Source: Leptospira abararensis
Lineage (GTDB): Bacteria; Spirochaetota; Leptospiria; Leptospirales; Leptospiraceae
Direction of reading: 5' to 3'
Assembly: GCF_016918735.1 (NCBI RefSeq)
Contig: NZ_JAFFPR010000050.1
Coordinates: 248,001-312,000 of the forward strand
Length of the DNA stretch: 64,000 bases
Shown here: piece by piece, positions 9,705 through 19,953 of the stretch
How positions within the stretch are numbered: the stretch's first letter is position 1
Layout: every line of letters begins with the position of its first letter
Program-made: the position numbers and the translations under genes
Notes under the pieces: generated by a model
What the model saw: only the letters and a program-made list of their open reading frames with translations
What the model was told of the DNA's origin: nothing
Databases searched by the model: none

Positions 9705-10896
9705 GATTTTTATTTCTAAATACAGCGACAGTTTCGACATGATCGGTTCTTGGGAACATGTCGACTGGTTGGACTGAATTTAAAAAGTATTGTCTGGCGA
9801 GTAGGTTTGTGTCTTCTCGAAGGCTCATAGGATCGCAAGATACATAGACAATTTTTTTAAATCCCATTCCTAAAATGGTTTCTGCCACTTCGGCACCAAG
9901 GCCAACCCTTGGAGGGTCGAGAACTAAGGTGTCGTAGTTTTTTCCATAAAGAGAGGGTAAAACTTCGGACACTCTTCCTTTGCGAAACCGTACATTGTGT
10001 ACATGATTGTATTTGATCGATTCGAGGGCAGTTCTATGAGAAGCAGGATTTTCTTCGATTCCCATCACTTCTTTGCAGTTTCCAGAAATCCAAAAGGAAA
10101 TGGTTCCAATTCCCGAATAGGCATCGATCACCCGACTTTCTGGTTCGATTTCATCTAATACTAAGTTGTACAAACTCGGAGTTTGGATGGGGTTTACTTG
10201 CAAAAAAGTAGAAAGACCTACGCGAAATTTATGTTTTCCAAAATGTTCGTGGATATACGGTCTACCCCATAACAGATGTTCTTCGCGACCTAGAGCCATG
10301 GTGGTGTGCTTTGTATTGATATTATGAATGATACCAACGATTTTACCGAGTTTGCCTGTTTTTCCAATTCGGTTTTGGATAGCTGTGTGAAGCCTTTTGG
10401 ATGCGTCTTTGGGATGTGGTAGATCTTCTTTGGCAGTGACAATCCCCAGAATGATTTCTCCTGTAGAAAAAGATTTTCTAGCCACAAGGTATTTCATCAT
10501 TCCCCGTTTGGATTTTTCGTTATAGGGAAGGAGTCCTTCTCGTCTGGCCCATTGTTTGACGGCGAGAGCGATTTCTGTCAGACCTTGGTCTTGGATATCA
10601 CATTCGGTTTGGTCTAGGACAAATGTGGATTCTTTATTGAAGAGACCTAAAGTAAGAAGTGTTTTGTTTCCAATGATTCTTCTTCCAAAAGGAAGTTGGA
10701 TTTTGTGGCGATAAAATTCTGGGGAAGGACTCGGAACTATGGTACGAAATTCTAAGTGCCGATAGGTTTTAAACAGTTCTTTAATGTTTTGTTCTTTTTT
10801 TCGAAGTTCTTTGGTGTAATCAATATCTAAGTAATTACATCCACCGCAAGTTCCGAAGTGCGTACAGATTTTTCCACCGGATTTGGTTGTTGTCAT
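9697..10896 (-). CDS. RlmD/TrmA-type RNA (uracil-5-)-methyltransferase
   Basis: About 399 residues with the start set at 10896, where ATGA overlaps the pyrD stop by 4 bp; a longer in-frame start at 10974 lies inside pyrD and is unlikely. A Cys cluster CTHFGTCGGC suggests a [4Fe-4S] site as in RlmD. SAM-binding DAYSGIGTISFW, LDPPRVGLG and the catalytic SCDPMSLRED follow. It methylates C5 of a uridine in 23S rRNA or tRNA; which one cannot be settled here. Confidence 0.88.
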   Translation of the reverse strand: MTTTKSGGKICTHFGTCGGCNYLDIDYTKELRKKEQNIKELFKTYRHLEFRTIVPSPSPEFYRHKIQLPFGRRIIGNKTLLTLGLFNKESTFVLDQTECDIQDQGLTEIALAVKQWARREGLLPYNEKSKRGMMKYLVARKSFSTGEIILGIVTAKEDLPHPKDASKRLHTAIQNRIGKTGKLGKIVGIIHNINTKHTTMALGREEHLLWGRPYIHEHFGKHKFRVGLSTFLQVNPIQTPSLYNLVLDEIEPESRVIDAYSGIGTISFWISGNCKEVMGIEENPASHRTALESIKYNHVHNVRFRKGRVSEVLPSLYGKNYDTLVLDPPRVGLGAEVAETILGMGFKKIVYVSCDPMSLREDTNLLARQYFLNSVQPVDMFPRTDHVETVAVFRNKNLT

Positions 10897-11966
10897 AATT
10901 TGTTTCCGGTTCCTACAAGTTCGGAGATGTTGGATAGTTTCTTTTGTTTCAGCGTTTTGTCGAGGTAACTGCAAATTTGGTATGGAAGGAAAGGTCCTTC
11001 ATAAATATAAGCTGTGTAAATTTGAACGAGGTTAGCACCGGCTTCAATCATACGAACTGCTTTTTCTCCTGAGTCAATTCCACCCACACCGATGATCGGA
11101 ATTTTTCCTTTGAGTGTTCTGTAAGCAAGGGAAACAAAGTGGAGAGATCTTTCGAAGAGGGGGCCACCTGAGAGTCCTCCCTCCGGTGGATTTTTTTCAC
11201 CGAGTACATCTTTATTCAACGTAGTGTTTGTGAGAATGACGCCACTAATTTTGTAATCCAAACAAACATTTAGGTTTTCAATTAGTTCCTCTTCTGACAA
11301 ATCAGGTGCAAATTTTAAATACAAAGGTATAGGAAACTTTCCATCAAAAGCAGATTGGATCCCTTCGATCAGTTCCATCAGACTTTTTTTGGTTTGAAGA
11401 GAACGAAGACCTGGCGTGTTCGGAGAGCTGATATTGATGACAGCATAGTCTCCATAAGGAACTAATTTTTTTAACGTATATACATAATCACTTACTGCAT
11501 TTTCTAATTCAGTGACTTTGGATTTACCTGCGTTGATCCCACGAACTCCAGACTTTTGTTGGTTCTTTAAATTGGATTCAGCAATATCTGCACCAGGGTT
11601 GTTAAATCCCATGCGGTTGATGAGTGCCTTATGTGTTGGATAACGAAAGAGACGAGGTTTGTCATTACCTGGTTGTTCTTTCGCTGTGATGGTTCCTACT
11701 TCGATAAATCCAAATCCCATATGGATCATTGTGGGAAAGAGTTCCGTTGTTTTATCAAAACCTGCGGCAAGTCCTAAAGGATTGGGAAACTGGATTCCTT
11801 GGATTGTTTGTTTTAATCTTTCCGATTTGTATTCAAAAAGAGAGGAAAGAGTTTTATGGAAAAAAGGAATCTTTTGGGAAAGCGAAAGGAAACCTGACAC
11901 AAGATGGTGTGCCGATTCTGGATCTAAGTGAAACAGGATTGGTTTGATGAGGTGGTTGTAGAACAA
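10893..11966 (-). CDS. pyrD: Dihydroorotate dehydrogenase, class 2 (quinone-dependent)
   Basis: 357 residues. The N-terminal helical extension (YNHLIKPILFHLDPE) typical of membrane-associated class 2 enzymes is present. Conserved flavin-barrel motifs include GFIEVGTIT, NRMGFNNPGAD, ISSPNTPGLR and IGVGGIDSG. It oxidises dihydroorotate to orotate with electrons to quinone. Translationally coupled to the downstream methyltransferase. Confidence 0.95.
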   Translation of the reverse strand: MFYNHLIKPILFHLDPESAHHLVSGFLSLSQKIPFFHKTLSSLFEYKSERLKQTIQGIQFPNPLGLAAGFDKTTELFPTMIHMGFGFIEVGTITAKEQPGNDKPRLFRYPTHKALINRMGFNNPGADIAESNLKNQQKSGVRGINAGKSKVTELENAVSDYVYTLKKLVPYGDYAVINISSPNTPGLRSLQTKKSLMELIEGIQSAFDGKFPIPLYLKFAPDLSEEELIENLNVCLDYKISGVILTNTTLNKDVLGEKNPPEGGLSGGPLFERSLHFVSLAYRTLKGKIPIIGVGGIDSGEKAVRMIEAGANLVQIYTAYIYEGPFLPYQICSYLDKTLKQKKLSNISELVGTGNKL

Positions 11967-12065
11967 GAGGAGAATCCTTACGTTGATTCTTTTTTCACCG
12001 TCATTTCTTACAATTTCTTTCCGAAAATAGCGATCTTTCAGAGATTCATATCAGGACTCGACTCA

Positions 12066-13682
12066 ATGGCACCTAATACTTCATTTTCCCGGATTTGGCA
12101 GAATCCTTCCGACTTTCCAGCGGAAGCAGTATTGCGGGAATTGGAAAACCTACTCAGGTCAAATCCCGATTTTTGGCTCAAAATCAATCGAGATGGAATC
12201 ATTGTAGATTATAAAACTTCAAGGTTTGTGAACATTGGAGACAAACCAGAAACCCTTTTAGGTAAACATATTGATGTAGGCCTACCCTCATACCTTCGTG
12301 AAATCACTGCAGAAGCTCTGGCTTATTTATCTGAGAAAAAAAGTCAGGTGTTTTGGAAAGAGTATTCTTATGGAATCGAACCAAACATCCGTCATGTGGA
12401 AGTGCGTTTTGTAGTTCTTTATGAAGGATATATTATGTCCAATCACCGGGACATTACAGAAAGGAAACGATTAGAGAATGCGTTTTTAGAAAGTGAATCT
12501 AGATTTCTTTCCATGGCACAGAATGCGGCCGACTCCATTGTTATTATTAATGATGAAGGTATTATTCAATTTTTTAACAAAACGGCTGAAAAAACTTTTG
12601 GTTATGACCAAGAAGAAGTCATCGGAAAAAATATTACTATAATCATTCCAGACGGTTATAGAGGTAAACATAACACTTTCTTAAAAAAGTATAAAGAAAC
12701 AGGTTCTCAAACAATCCTAGGTGTCGGTAGGGAACTTGTCGCACAACGAAAATCAGGTGAAACATTTCCTTGTGAATTATCTGTGGGTGAATTCAAAACC
12801 AAAACAGGGAAAATGTTTACGGGAATTTTGCGAGACATTAGTCTTAGGAAACAACAAGAAGAAGAACTATACCAATATAGAAATCATTTAGAAGATTTGG
12901 TAGAAAGCCAAACCATGGACTTAAAGATGTCCAAAAATATTGCAGAAGAGGCTTCTTATATGAAGTCTCTTTTTCTTGCAAACATCTCTCACGAACTAAA
13001 AACACCAATCCATGCGATTTTGAGTTACGCTGAACTAGGGGAAGAGAAATCAGCATCTGTCCCCCCCGAAAAAATCAAAGAATACTTTCAAATCATTGAT
13101 TCATCAGGCAAACGTTTGTTAGGTTTGCTCGAAAATTTGTTAGATATAGCTAAACTAGAGTCCGGTAAGATGCGATATCTATTTGAGAAAAATTGTCTGA
13201 AAGAGACCACAAAATTTGTAATCAACGAAATGCGTGTAATTCTGGAAAAAAGAGGGATCACAGTTGTTCTACTAGATAAGGAAGAACGTTGGGAAGCGGA
13301 GTTTGATTATGAGAGAATTCAGCAGGTAATACGAAATATTTTATCAAATGCATTAAAATTCATTCCAAATGACACTAATATTGAAATTAGTATGGTTCGA
13401 AGAGAATTTATTCCGAGAAAAACTCAGTCATATGTTAGCGGTATCGGAATACAGATTCGTGACTTTGGGCCAGGAATACCTACGGAAGATTTGGATAAAA
13501 TTTTCGAAAAGTTCATACAGTCCAAACAAGTGAAAGCAGGAACGAAGGGAACGGGTCTCGGTTTATCTATTTCTAGAGAAATTGTAAATGACCACCACGG
13601 ATTGTTATATGCCGAGAACCATGAAGAAAAGGGAGCAATTTTTACTATGTTAATTCCTTGTTCTCGTGAAGGACTCCGATGA
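12066..13682 (+). CDS. PAS-domain sensor histidine kinase
   Basis: About 538 residues from the ATG at 12066 (MAPNTSF). An upstream in-frame start at 11928 would overlap the divergent pyrD by 39 bp and adds sequence with no domain. Two PAS domains follow (the second begins DSIVIINDEGIIQFFN), then a coiled segment and the DHp box with phospho-acceptor H309 in NISHELKTP. The ATPase domain shows QQVIRNILSNALKF, DFGPGIP and GTGLGLS. No transmembrane segment, so cytosolic sensing. It overlaps the next gene by 4 bp, which is very probably its partner. Confidence 0.9.
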   Translation: MAPNTSFSRIWQNPSDFPAEAVLRELENLLRSNPDFWLKINRDGIIVDYKTSRFVNIGDKPETLLGKHIDVGLPSYLREITAEALAYLSEKKSQVFWKEYSYGIEPNIRHVEVRFVVLYEGYIMSNHRDITERKRLENAFLESESRFLSMAQNAADSIVIINDEGIIQFFNKTAEKTFGYDQEEVIGKNITIIIPDGYRGKHNTFLKKYKETGSQTILGVGRELVAQRKSGETFPCELSVGEFKTKTGKMFTGILRDISLRKQQEEELYQYRNHLEDLVESQTMDLKMSKNIAEEASYMKSLFLANISHELKTPIHAILSYAELGEEKSASVPPEKIKEYFQIIDSSGKRLLGLLENLLDIAKLESGKMRYLFEKNCLKETTKFVINEMRVILEKRGITVVLLDKEERWEAEFDYERIQQVIRNILSNALKFIPNDTNIEISMVRREFIPRKTQSYVSGIGIQIRDFGPGIPTEDLDKIFEKFIQSKQVKAGTKGTGLGLSISREIVNDHHGLLYAENHEEKGAIFTMLIPCSREGLR

Positions 13683-14608
13683 TTAACTTACTAGCAGTAG
13701 ACGACGAAATGATCAATTTGATGATCATTGATGAGTCGCTTTCTGATAAAGGCTTTAATGTTGTCAAAGCAAAAGATGGGGAAGAAGCATTCCAAATCCT
13801 AAGTTCTGATTCTACATTGTTTCACGCTATCATCTTGGATCGACTCATGCCAAAGATGGATGGAATTGAACTCTTAAAAAAAATTAAACGTTCAGAAAAG
13901 TATAAAGACATTCCTGTCATCTTTCAAACAGCCATGAGTTCTATCACTGATATGACGGAAGGATTGGATGCTGGTGCTTTTTATTACCTTACCAAACCAT
14001 ATTCTAGAACATTGTTAGTTCGTATCGTACAAACAGCCGTAGAACATTTTATTAAACTCCAACGCGCAAAAGAAGACCTTCATAAAGGTATGGGTGCACT
14101 CAGGCATATGCTCACTGGGGAATTTCGGATTCGATCCATTCGAGAATCTCATGAATTAGCACCTTTACTCGCCAATGCTTGTCCTGATCCCGAACGTGTG
14201 TTAACTGGGATTATGGAAATTTTAAACAATGCCATTGAACATGGGAATTTGGGTATATCCTATCAGGAAAAATCAGAGCTCCATGATAACGACAAACTTA
14301 TGGAAGAAATCTTTAGAAGGTTAGAAACTCCTGAATTCAAAGATAAATTTGTAAAAGTTACTTTTGAAAAAAATGATCACCATATAGAAATTCGCGTGAG
14401 TGACCAGGGGAAAGGATTTGATTGGCAAAGGTATTTGTCTGTAGAAGCTATGACAAAAAATGCCTTTAAAACACATGGTCGTGGAATTTTTATGGCTCGT
14501 AAATTGTCTTTCGATGATCTGTCTTACACTGATGAAGGAAGGACGGCAGTCATTCGAATTGATTTATCCAACAAACAGGGAAATTTACTCACCGACTTTC
14601 AAGAATAA
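13679..14608 (+). CDS. Response regulator with C-terminal HATPase (anti-sigma-kinase-like) domain
   Basis: 309 residues. Receiver domain at residues 1-125 with D8/D9, phospho-acceptor D54 and TKPYSR around the conserved Lys. The C-terminal half carries a GHKL ATPase domain of the HATPase_c_2 type: EILNNAIEHGNLGI (N-box), DQGKGFDW and THGRGIFMARKL. Instead of binding DNA it may phosphorylate or bind an anti-anti-sigma-like partner. ATGA overlap with the kinase gene indicates a cognate pair. Confidence 0.85.
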   Translation: MINLLAVDDEMINLMIIDESLSDKGFNVVKAKDGEEAFQILSSDSTLFHAIILDRLMPKMDGIELLKKIKRSEKYKDIPVIFQTAMSSITDMTEGLDAGAFYYLTKPYSRTLLVRIVQTAVEHFIKLQRAKEDLHKGMGALRHMLTGEFRIRSIRESHELAPLLANACPDPERVLTGIMEILNNAIEHGNLGISYQEKSELHDNDKLMEEIFRRLETPEFKDKFVKVTFEKNDHHIEIRVSDQGKGFDWQRYLSVEAMTKNAFKTHGRGIFMARKLSFDDLSYTDEGRTAVIRIDLSNKQGNLLTDFQE

Positions 14609-14615
14609 CTATTGT

Positions 14616-15257
14616 TTATAATTGAAAGACAGTGGGATCAGTAAAGTCATGAATGATTTTTTCTACATGGCTTTTTAGTTCTGATTCTGTATGGGATGTA
14701 GCCACTCCAATGATGGAACATCCTGCCGATTTTCCGGATTGTAAACCGGCCAGAGAATCTTCAAATACCACACAATCTTTTGGATCTAGTCCCAATTCCT
14801 GGGCGCAAAGTTCATACACTTGCGGATGGGGTTTGCCTTGAGTCACCATCGGCCCATCTACAATCACATCAAAAAAATGTCGTAGTGATAAAGTATCCAG
14901 AGTAAAATTAACATTCATTGTGGGAGCGGATGTGCCAAGAGCAATCTTTAGATGGTTGTCTTTAAGAAATTGTAAATAATCCACAAGCCCCGTATGTGGT
15001 TTCATATCTTTTTGATATAATGTTTGGTACCAACTTTCTTTTTCATCTCCATAGTCTTTGATTTCTTTCTCGGAGATATTTCCAAAAATCATTCGGAAAA
15101 GATCAGCATTCGTTTTGCCATTGAAAGTATCTCTGTAGATTTCTGAATTTAATGGGAAATCATACTTTTTAGAAAATTCCATCCAAGCTTTGAAATGATA
15201 AGAGTGATTATCGACAACAACTCCATCCATATCAAAGATAAATCCTTTATGTTTCAT
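14616..15257 (-). CDS. HAD-superfamily phosphatase / beta-phosphoglucomutase-like
   Basis: About 213 residues from the ATG at 15257, which has AAAGGA about 7 nt upstream; the longer frame to 15317 lies mostly inside the rluA-family gene. The HAD nucleophile motif FDMDGVVVDN is at the N-terminus, with LGTSAPT and VVFEDSLAGLQSG as motifs II and IV. A cap domain follows motif I, as in phosphoglucomutase or glycolate-phosphatase types. Substrate unknown. It overlaps the upstream gene by 11 bp. Confidence 0.88.
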   Translation of the reverse strand: MKHKGFIFDMDGVVVDNHSYHFKAWMEFSKKYDFPLNSEIYRDTFNGKTNADLFRMIFGNISEKEIKDYGDEKESWYQTLYQKDMKPHTGLVDYLQFLKDNHLKIALGTSAPTMNVNFTLDTLSLRHFFDVIVDGPMVTQGKPHPQVYELCAQELGLDPKDCVVFEDSLAGLQSGKSAGCSIIGVATSHTESELKSHVEKIIHDFTDPTVFQL

Positions 15258-15960
15258 TTGTATTCCTTTCATATCCACCCACAAGTCCTGTGATAAAACT
15301 TGGGATTTTGGTTTCAAAGGTAAGTAATTCTTTATTAAACGGATGAGTCAACTGGATGGAAAAAGAATGTAATGCCATTCTGGGATAGGTTCTTGTATCG
15401 TTTCCGTACTTTGTATCACCAACGATGGGATGTTTTTTGTCAGAGAGATGGACACGGATTTGGTTTTTGCGACCAGTCAGTAGTTCAATTTCCAATAAAG
15501 AATATAAGTTAGTTTCTTTTAAAACTTTGAATTTTGTTTTAGAAAGTTTTCCTAACTCGGGTTCGTCTGTGGAATAAACGCGGTGGGCTTTGGATTCTAC
15601 AAGGAAGGATTGGATGGTGCCGGATTTCTCTTTCCAAACTCCATGACTGACTGCCAGATAGATTTTTTTTGTTTTCTCCCAAGATTCTTGGAGAGTCTGT
15701 TTGGCCGTTTCTGTTTTTGCAAAAACCAAAATTCCAGAAGTTTCCCGGTCTAATCTGTGGACGATAAAGATTCTATTTTTGGATCTTTCACTTCCTTTTT
15801 TCACATAGTCCATAAGAGCTGCATAAGCAGTTTTTGATTTTTCCGATTCGGTTGCGATCGTGAGTAGCCCCGCTGGTTTGTCTACTACGAGGAGGTCACG
15901 ATCTTCATGTAAAATCGTGAGGCCTTTAGGTAAAAATCGAGTATTGGTCTTTTGTTTCAT
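15247..15960 (-). CDS. RluA-family RNA pseudouridine synthase
   Basis: 237 residues. The catalytic Asp motif HRLDRETSGILVFAKT and the conserved VDKPAGLLT and TGRKNQIRVHL segments are seen. No S4 domain, so it is a short RluA/TruC-like member acting on rRNA or tRNA. Its ATG overlaps the ankyrin gene stop by 4 bp (ATGA). Confidence 0.9.
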   Translation of the reverse strand: MKQKTNTRFLPKGLTILHEDRDLLVVDKPAGLLTIATESEKSKTAYAALMDYVKKGSERSKNRIFIVHRLDRETSGILVFAKTETAKQTLQESWEKTKKIYLAVSHGVWKEKSGTIQSFLVESKAHRVYSTDEPELGKLSKTKFKVLKETNLYSLLEIELLTGRKNQIRVHLSDKKHPIVGDTKYGNDTRTYPRMALHSFSIQLTHPFNKELLTFETKIPSFITGLVGGYERNTNET

Positions 15961-17138
15961 TCGCGTTTTAGTAGTCCCAGAACCTTGGGATTGTTTTGTT
16001 TTTCTGCAAATTCAATTGCCGATTTTCCCCATTGGTCCTTTGTTTGCGGGTCGGCCCCTGCTTCCAACAAAAGTTTGATGAGTTCCAATTTTTCGTTCAA
16101 TATCGCACTATGCAACATAGTGGATCCATATTTGTCTAATCCATTGATATTCTTTTCAATCGTGAGAAGGATTTTTGTCGCTTTCCAGTTTTCGTTGATG
16201 ACGGCTTGACCGAGAGCTGTGACACCTTTTTGATTTCGTAAGCTTGGATCTACATTTTGTTTAGTAAGCAGTTCCAGGATAGCAAAGGAATGACCAATGA
16301 CACTTAAATGTAGGGCGGTATTTCCTTCTTTGTTTTGGTGGTTTGGATTGGCCCCGGCATACAAAAGAATTTGAAATAGTTTTGGTTTGTCTGTTGTATC
16401 GTTTCCCATATTGATCATGGCAAGAAGCACAGTGTTTCCATCGGAGTCTTCTAATTCAATATTGGCCCCACGTTTGATGAATTCTTCCACGAGTGCAAAG
16501 TGGCGAACAAAAACCGAGACCATCAGTGGTGTTTTCCCAAATTTGGTTTGTGCATTAATATTGGCCCGAGCATCCATTAGATTTTTTGCATGATGGATGA
16601 ATTTAAAATCAATTTCAGATGCGGAGATGAGGGGAGTTTCCGTAAAGGAATCTGTGGTTTCTAAATTGGCTCCTTTCGAAATAAATAAACGAAATATTGT
16701 GGGATCAAACTTTCTCGTTTTGATCATATAATAATGAAAATGGGAACGGTGATAATCCGATTCACCTAATTGGTAATTTGGATCCACTCCTGCTTCCAAA
16801 AGAATTTTTATGATTTCTGTTTTTTCAAATCCAATGGCTGTCGAAAGGGGAGTGTTTCCACGAATCATGGCTTCGTTTGCATTGGCTCCTTTGGATAACA
16901 AAAATTTAGTAAGATCAGCATTTCCTAATTCTGCTGCATAATGAAGTAATGTATATCCATCTACAGAACGTTTGGCGTTGGTATCTAACCCTTTGTTTAC
17001 TTTGTCTTTGATGGTTTTTGGATCTCTCATTTTTGATAGATCTAACTCTGTTGCCATTAAAGGAAACGTTAGCACAACTAAGAGAATCGTATTGGATAAG
17101 AACTGAATTACGAATTTATAATTTGTTTTATTTACCAT
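15957..17138 (-). CDS. Exported ankyrin-repeat protein
   Basis: 393 residues. An N-terminal signal peptide (NKTNYKFVIQFLSNTILLVVLTFPLMA) leads into about ten ankyrin repeats with the typical G-x-TPL and LL-x-x-GA-(D/N)-(P/A)-N pattern (for example LLLEAGADPQTKDQWGKSA at the end). Likely periplasmic and protein-binding. Overlaps the propeller gene upstream by 7 bp and rluA-family gene downstream by 4 bp, forming a four-gene run. Confidence 0.85.
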   Translation of the reverse strand: MVNKTNYKFVIQFLSNTILLVVLTFPLMATELDLSKMRDPKTIKDKVNKGLDTNAKRSVDGYTLLHYAAELGNADLTKFLLSKGANANEAMIRGNTPLSTAIGFEKTEIIKILLEAGVDPNYQLGESDYHRSHFHYYMIKTRKFDPTIFRLFISKGANLETTDSFTETPLISASEIDFKFIHHAKNLMDARANINAQTKFGKTPLMVSVFVRHFALVEEFIKRGANIELEDSDGNTVLLAMINMGNDTTDKPKLFQILLYAGANPNHQNKEGNTALHLSVIGHSFAILELLTKQNVDPSLRNQKGVTALGQAVINENWKATKILLTIEKNINGLDKYGSTMLHSAILNEKLELIKLLLEAGADPQTKDQWGKSAIEFAEKQNNPKVLGLLKRE

Positions 17139-18460
17139 GGTGATACCGCTCCTTGAGGACGTAGGATCTGAAGTTCACGGCCTGAGGAAAGTGCCAAAAC
17201 TTCTCTTAACTTTGGATGTACAGAAAAAATCTGAGGATGGATGTAATTGTCGTCTTCATTGGATGCAAATACTAAAATTCCTTTTTTGGTATCGACGATA
17301 TTGAATTTTCCAGATGAAAACAATCCACCAATTATGAGTATGTCGTTTGATGGTGCGAAGAGCTCGCCGGCGTCAAAAAAGGATGATCGAAACAATTCTT
17401 TTTTTGTTTCTAAATTGTATCCGTAAACTTGGATATAACCAGCTTCGACTCCTGCCGAACAATATAAAATCTTCCCATCGGGAGTGACAGTTACGGAACG
17501 GATGGTTTGCCTATCTTTGGTTTCTAAATCTGGTGAAGAACTGAGTGGAATGTAAACAATGGGACCTGCTGGTTTTTCTTCTACTAGTGGGATATTACTA
17601 TTTTGAACCAAAATCAATTCATTGATTTCATGAATTCGTCCATGGGCATTGCCGTATATAATTGTATTACGTTTATTAACGTATTGGTAGGGAAATTGAT
17701 AGTGTGCAATTTCAAATCCTGCTGGTTGGGTCCAATCCGCTGAGTTTGGATCGGATGTTAATTGAAATTCGTTTATTTTTTTTCCAGAGTTTGTTTCATA
17801 AATTACAAACCGACGATCATAAAAATGCGGGCCGTCCATATTGTGTTTATAAGAAACAAGGATTTTTCTTCCACTATCAATGTATTTGGCACTATCTATT
17901 GTTTGTATCCAGTTAGGAGAAAGTCCTGCGGCTTCTCGATTGATCTTAGTTTCATATCCTGGATAACGATAGTCTATATCAGCAGTGATAGAATAAAACT
18001 TTGAAAACTCTGCAGGAAATTTCTTCGTGATACTTCCGTTATTTGAAGATCGCACAACTAAATAACGTTCTGAAGCTTGTCGATCGGGATCGGTTTGACC
18101 AAAACTTAGGAACGTTTTTCCATCGGGAGAGACATCAAAAATTTTTGGGCCATCAAATTCTTTTTGGTAGTGCATCTTTGTTTCTACCTTCCAAATCAGA
18201 CTTCCGTCTAACAAACTGATACGATAAATATAAAAATTTGTGGTACCTATGATGACTGACTTTCCGTCCGTATGGTATTGGATGCTAAAAATGTTTTGTC
18301 CATCAATTTCGGGAGTGATGCGAGTTTGGATTTGCCAAGCTGTGTTCGGATCCGTAGTATTTGTCCCTTCGCGGCTGATCGTAGGGAATCCGAATCCTGG
18401 AGTGGGGTTTGACCAAAGAGAGGTAGATAGAATTCCGATGAGGAGAAGGGACTTGTGCAT
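17132..18460 (-). CDS. Exported beta-propeller (WD40/PQQ-like) protein
   Basis: 442 residues with a short signal peptide (MHKSLLLIGILSTSLWS). Repeated blade-like stretches such as DGKSVIIGT, SPDGKTFLSFG, TPDGKILYCS and a D-G-S-L-I-W-K PQQ-like turn point to a seven-bladed propeller. Periplasmic scaffold or binding role is inferred. First gene of the propeller-ankyrin-RluA-HAD run. Confidence 0.7.
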   Translation of the reverse strand: MHKSLLLIGILSTSLWSNPTPGFGFPTISREGTNTTDPNTAWQIQTRITPEIDGQNIFSIQYHTDGKSVIIGTTNFYIYRISLLDGSLIWKVETKMHYQKEFDGPKIFDVSPDGKTFLSFGQTDPDRQASERYLVVRSSNNGSITKKFPAEFSKFYSITADIDYRYPGYETKINREAAGLSPNWIQTIDSAKYIDSGRKILVSYKHNMDGPHFYDRRFVIYETNSGKKINEFQLTSDPNSADWTQPAGFEIAHYQFPYQYVNKRNTIIYGNAHGRIHEINELILVQNSNIPLVEEKPAGPIVYIPLSSSPDLETKDRQTIRSVTVTPDGKILYCSAGVEAGYIQVYGYNLETKKELFRSSFFDAGELFAPSNDILIIGGLFSSGKFNIVDTKKGILVFASNEDDNYIHPQIFSVHPKLREVLALSSGRELQILRPQGAVSPW

Positions 18461-18612
18461 CGTATGAGTCTAAGTGAGGTGGAAAGAGGGTCAAGACTTG
18501 TCCATTTGCTTCCCAAACTGGGAATAAAATGGAGTTCTAGCTAGCATTTGTTTAATTTATTGAATTTATTTCTGTTAAAACAGACGATGGTTTTTGAGGA
18601 ACCTAACCGATT

Positions 18613-19809
18613 TTGAAATCTACAATGGAATCTATAAAATTGAATCATTATGTCCCTTTATTTCAGCCTATCTTTTCCGTGGAGGAGCAGACGGTGGTTG
18701 CTTATGAATCACTGGGCCGGATTCGCGAAGAAAGTGGAAAGTTAATTTCGATTCCAGAGTTTAGTGATCCACATGTTTCAGCCCATCGAATGAGTGTCAT
18801 AGATAGGCAATTACTTAGCATTGCACTGACCAAAATTCAACCAACAAATGATTTATTGTTTGTGAACATGTCTCCAGACCAAGTCATCTTGGAATATGAA
18901 GAAAGCCGTTCTAATTCATTGCCAATTTCTGATTTAGTAAATAGTTATGGGATTCCATTAAATCGAATTGTGATTGAGATCACTGAAAAATCAGGAAGTT
19001 ATGGGACTGATGTTTTGGCTGCTGGTGTGGAACTGCTCCGAGAACAAGGGTTTGGAATTGCATTGGACGACGTTGGATCTGAGTCTTCCAACTTAGAACG
19101 ATTAGGTGCCATTAAACCTGATATCATTAAAATTGATTTGAATTTATTAAAAAAATCCATCGAAAAGAGGGAATACCAATCTATCTTAGAATATTTAAAA
19201 CAAATTTCACTAAGTATTGGATCTCAGTTATTATTTGAAGGAATTGAAACAGAAGAAGAGCTGTATCGTGCCATCAGTTCTGGAGCAAGTCTTTTACAGG
19301 GATATTTTTTAGGCAGACCTTCCGAACTAAATCAAGAAAAACAAAGTATTTGTGATACAGTGGTACCGCATTTACAATTATATCATGAAAGGAAACGTAA
19401 AGAAGTCGCAACAGAGATTGAATTTGAAAAACAAATCAAATTAAAACTCAATACAATAAATTTAAAAACAATCAAATTGGATAATCGAGTGATCATTGAT
19501 CCAAATTCTTTCTTTAAAATCGATTCCCAAGTTAAAAGAGTTTATGTGACTGATTGGTTGGGCACACAAGTTTCACCATATTATGAAAGGACTAGTGAGA
19601 TGGGTTTTACTGAAAACCTACAGTTGATTCAGAAAAATTGGTCTTATATGCCATTTTTTTATAAACATGTAAAACAAGTTTTTAGAGATTCTGAAAATTG
19701 GCAGGTCAGTGATCCATATTGGGATAAAGCGTTAAAAAAGAATGTAATAGTTTTCTCGCGGGTGAATGAACTAGGTTATTCTTTTTTTGTAGATATAACT
19801 TTAGATTAA
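18613..19809 (+). CDS. EAL-domain cyclic-di-GMP phosphodiesterase with YkuI-like C-terminus
   Basis: 398 residues from a TTG at 18613; an ATG at 18625 is the alternative, and a GAGGA near 18595 does not settle it. The EAL domain (about 13-255) keeps E32 in YESLGR, FVNMSP, ITE, the DDVG metal site, IKID and FEGIET, so catalysis looks intact. Residues about 275-398 resemble the PAS-like YkuI C-terminal domain. No membrane segment. Expected to hydrolyse c-di-GMP. Confidence 0.85.
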   Translation: MKSTMESIKLNHYVPLFQPIFSVEEQTVVAYESLGRIREESGKLISIPEFSDPHVSAHRMSVIDRQLLSIALTKIQPTNDLLFVNMSPDQVILEYEESRSNSLPISDLVNSYGIPLNRIVIEITEKSGSYGTDVLAAGVELLREQGFGIALDDVGSESSNLERLGAIKPDIIKIDLNLLKKSIEKREYQSILEYLKQISLSIGSQLLFEGIETEEELYRAISSGASLLQGYFLGRPSELNQEKQSICDTVVPHLQLYHERKRKEVATEIEFEKQIKLKLNTINLKTIKLDNRVIIDPNSFFKIDSQVKRVYVTDWLGTQVSPYYERTSEMGFTENLQLIQKNWSYMPFFYKHVKQVFRDSENWQVSDPYWDKALKKNVIVFSRVNELGYSFFVDITLD

Positions 19810-19953
19810 AAGCAAAGTCAGCATGTAAATCAGTAAAATTTCGGATGTTTCCAGAAATTTAGAGCAGGATGTGGAACAAATTAGATTCCTATCTTAAGAG
19901 TTATTGACTTTGAGTGACTCTTAAAATAGGATTTGTTTTTTTGGAGAACATTT

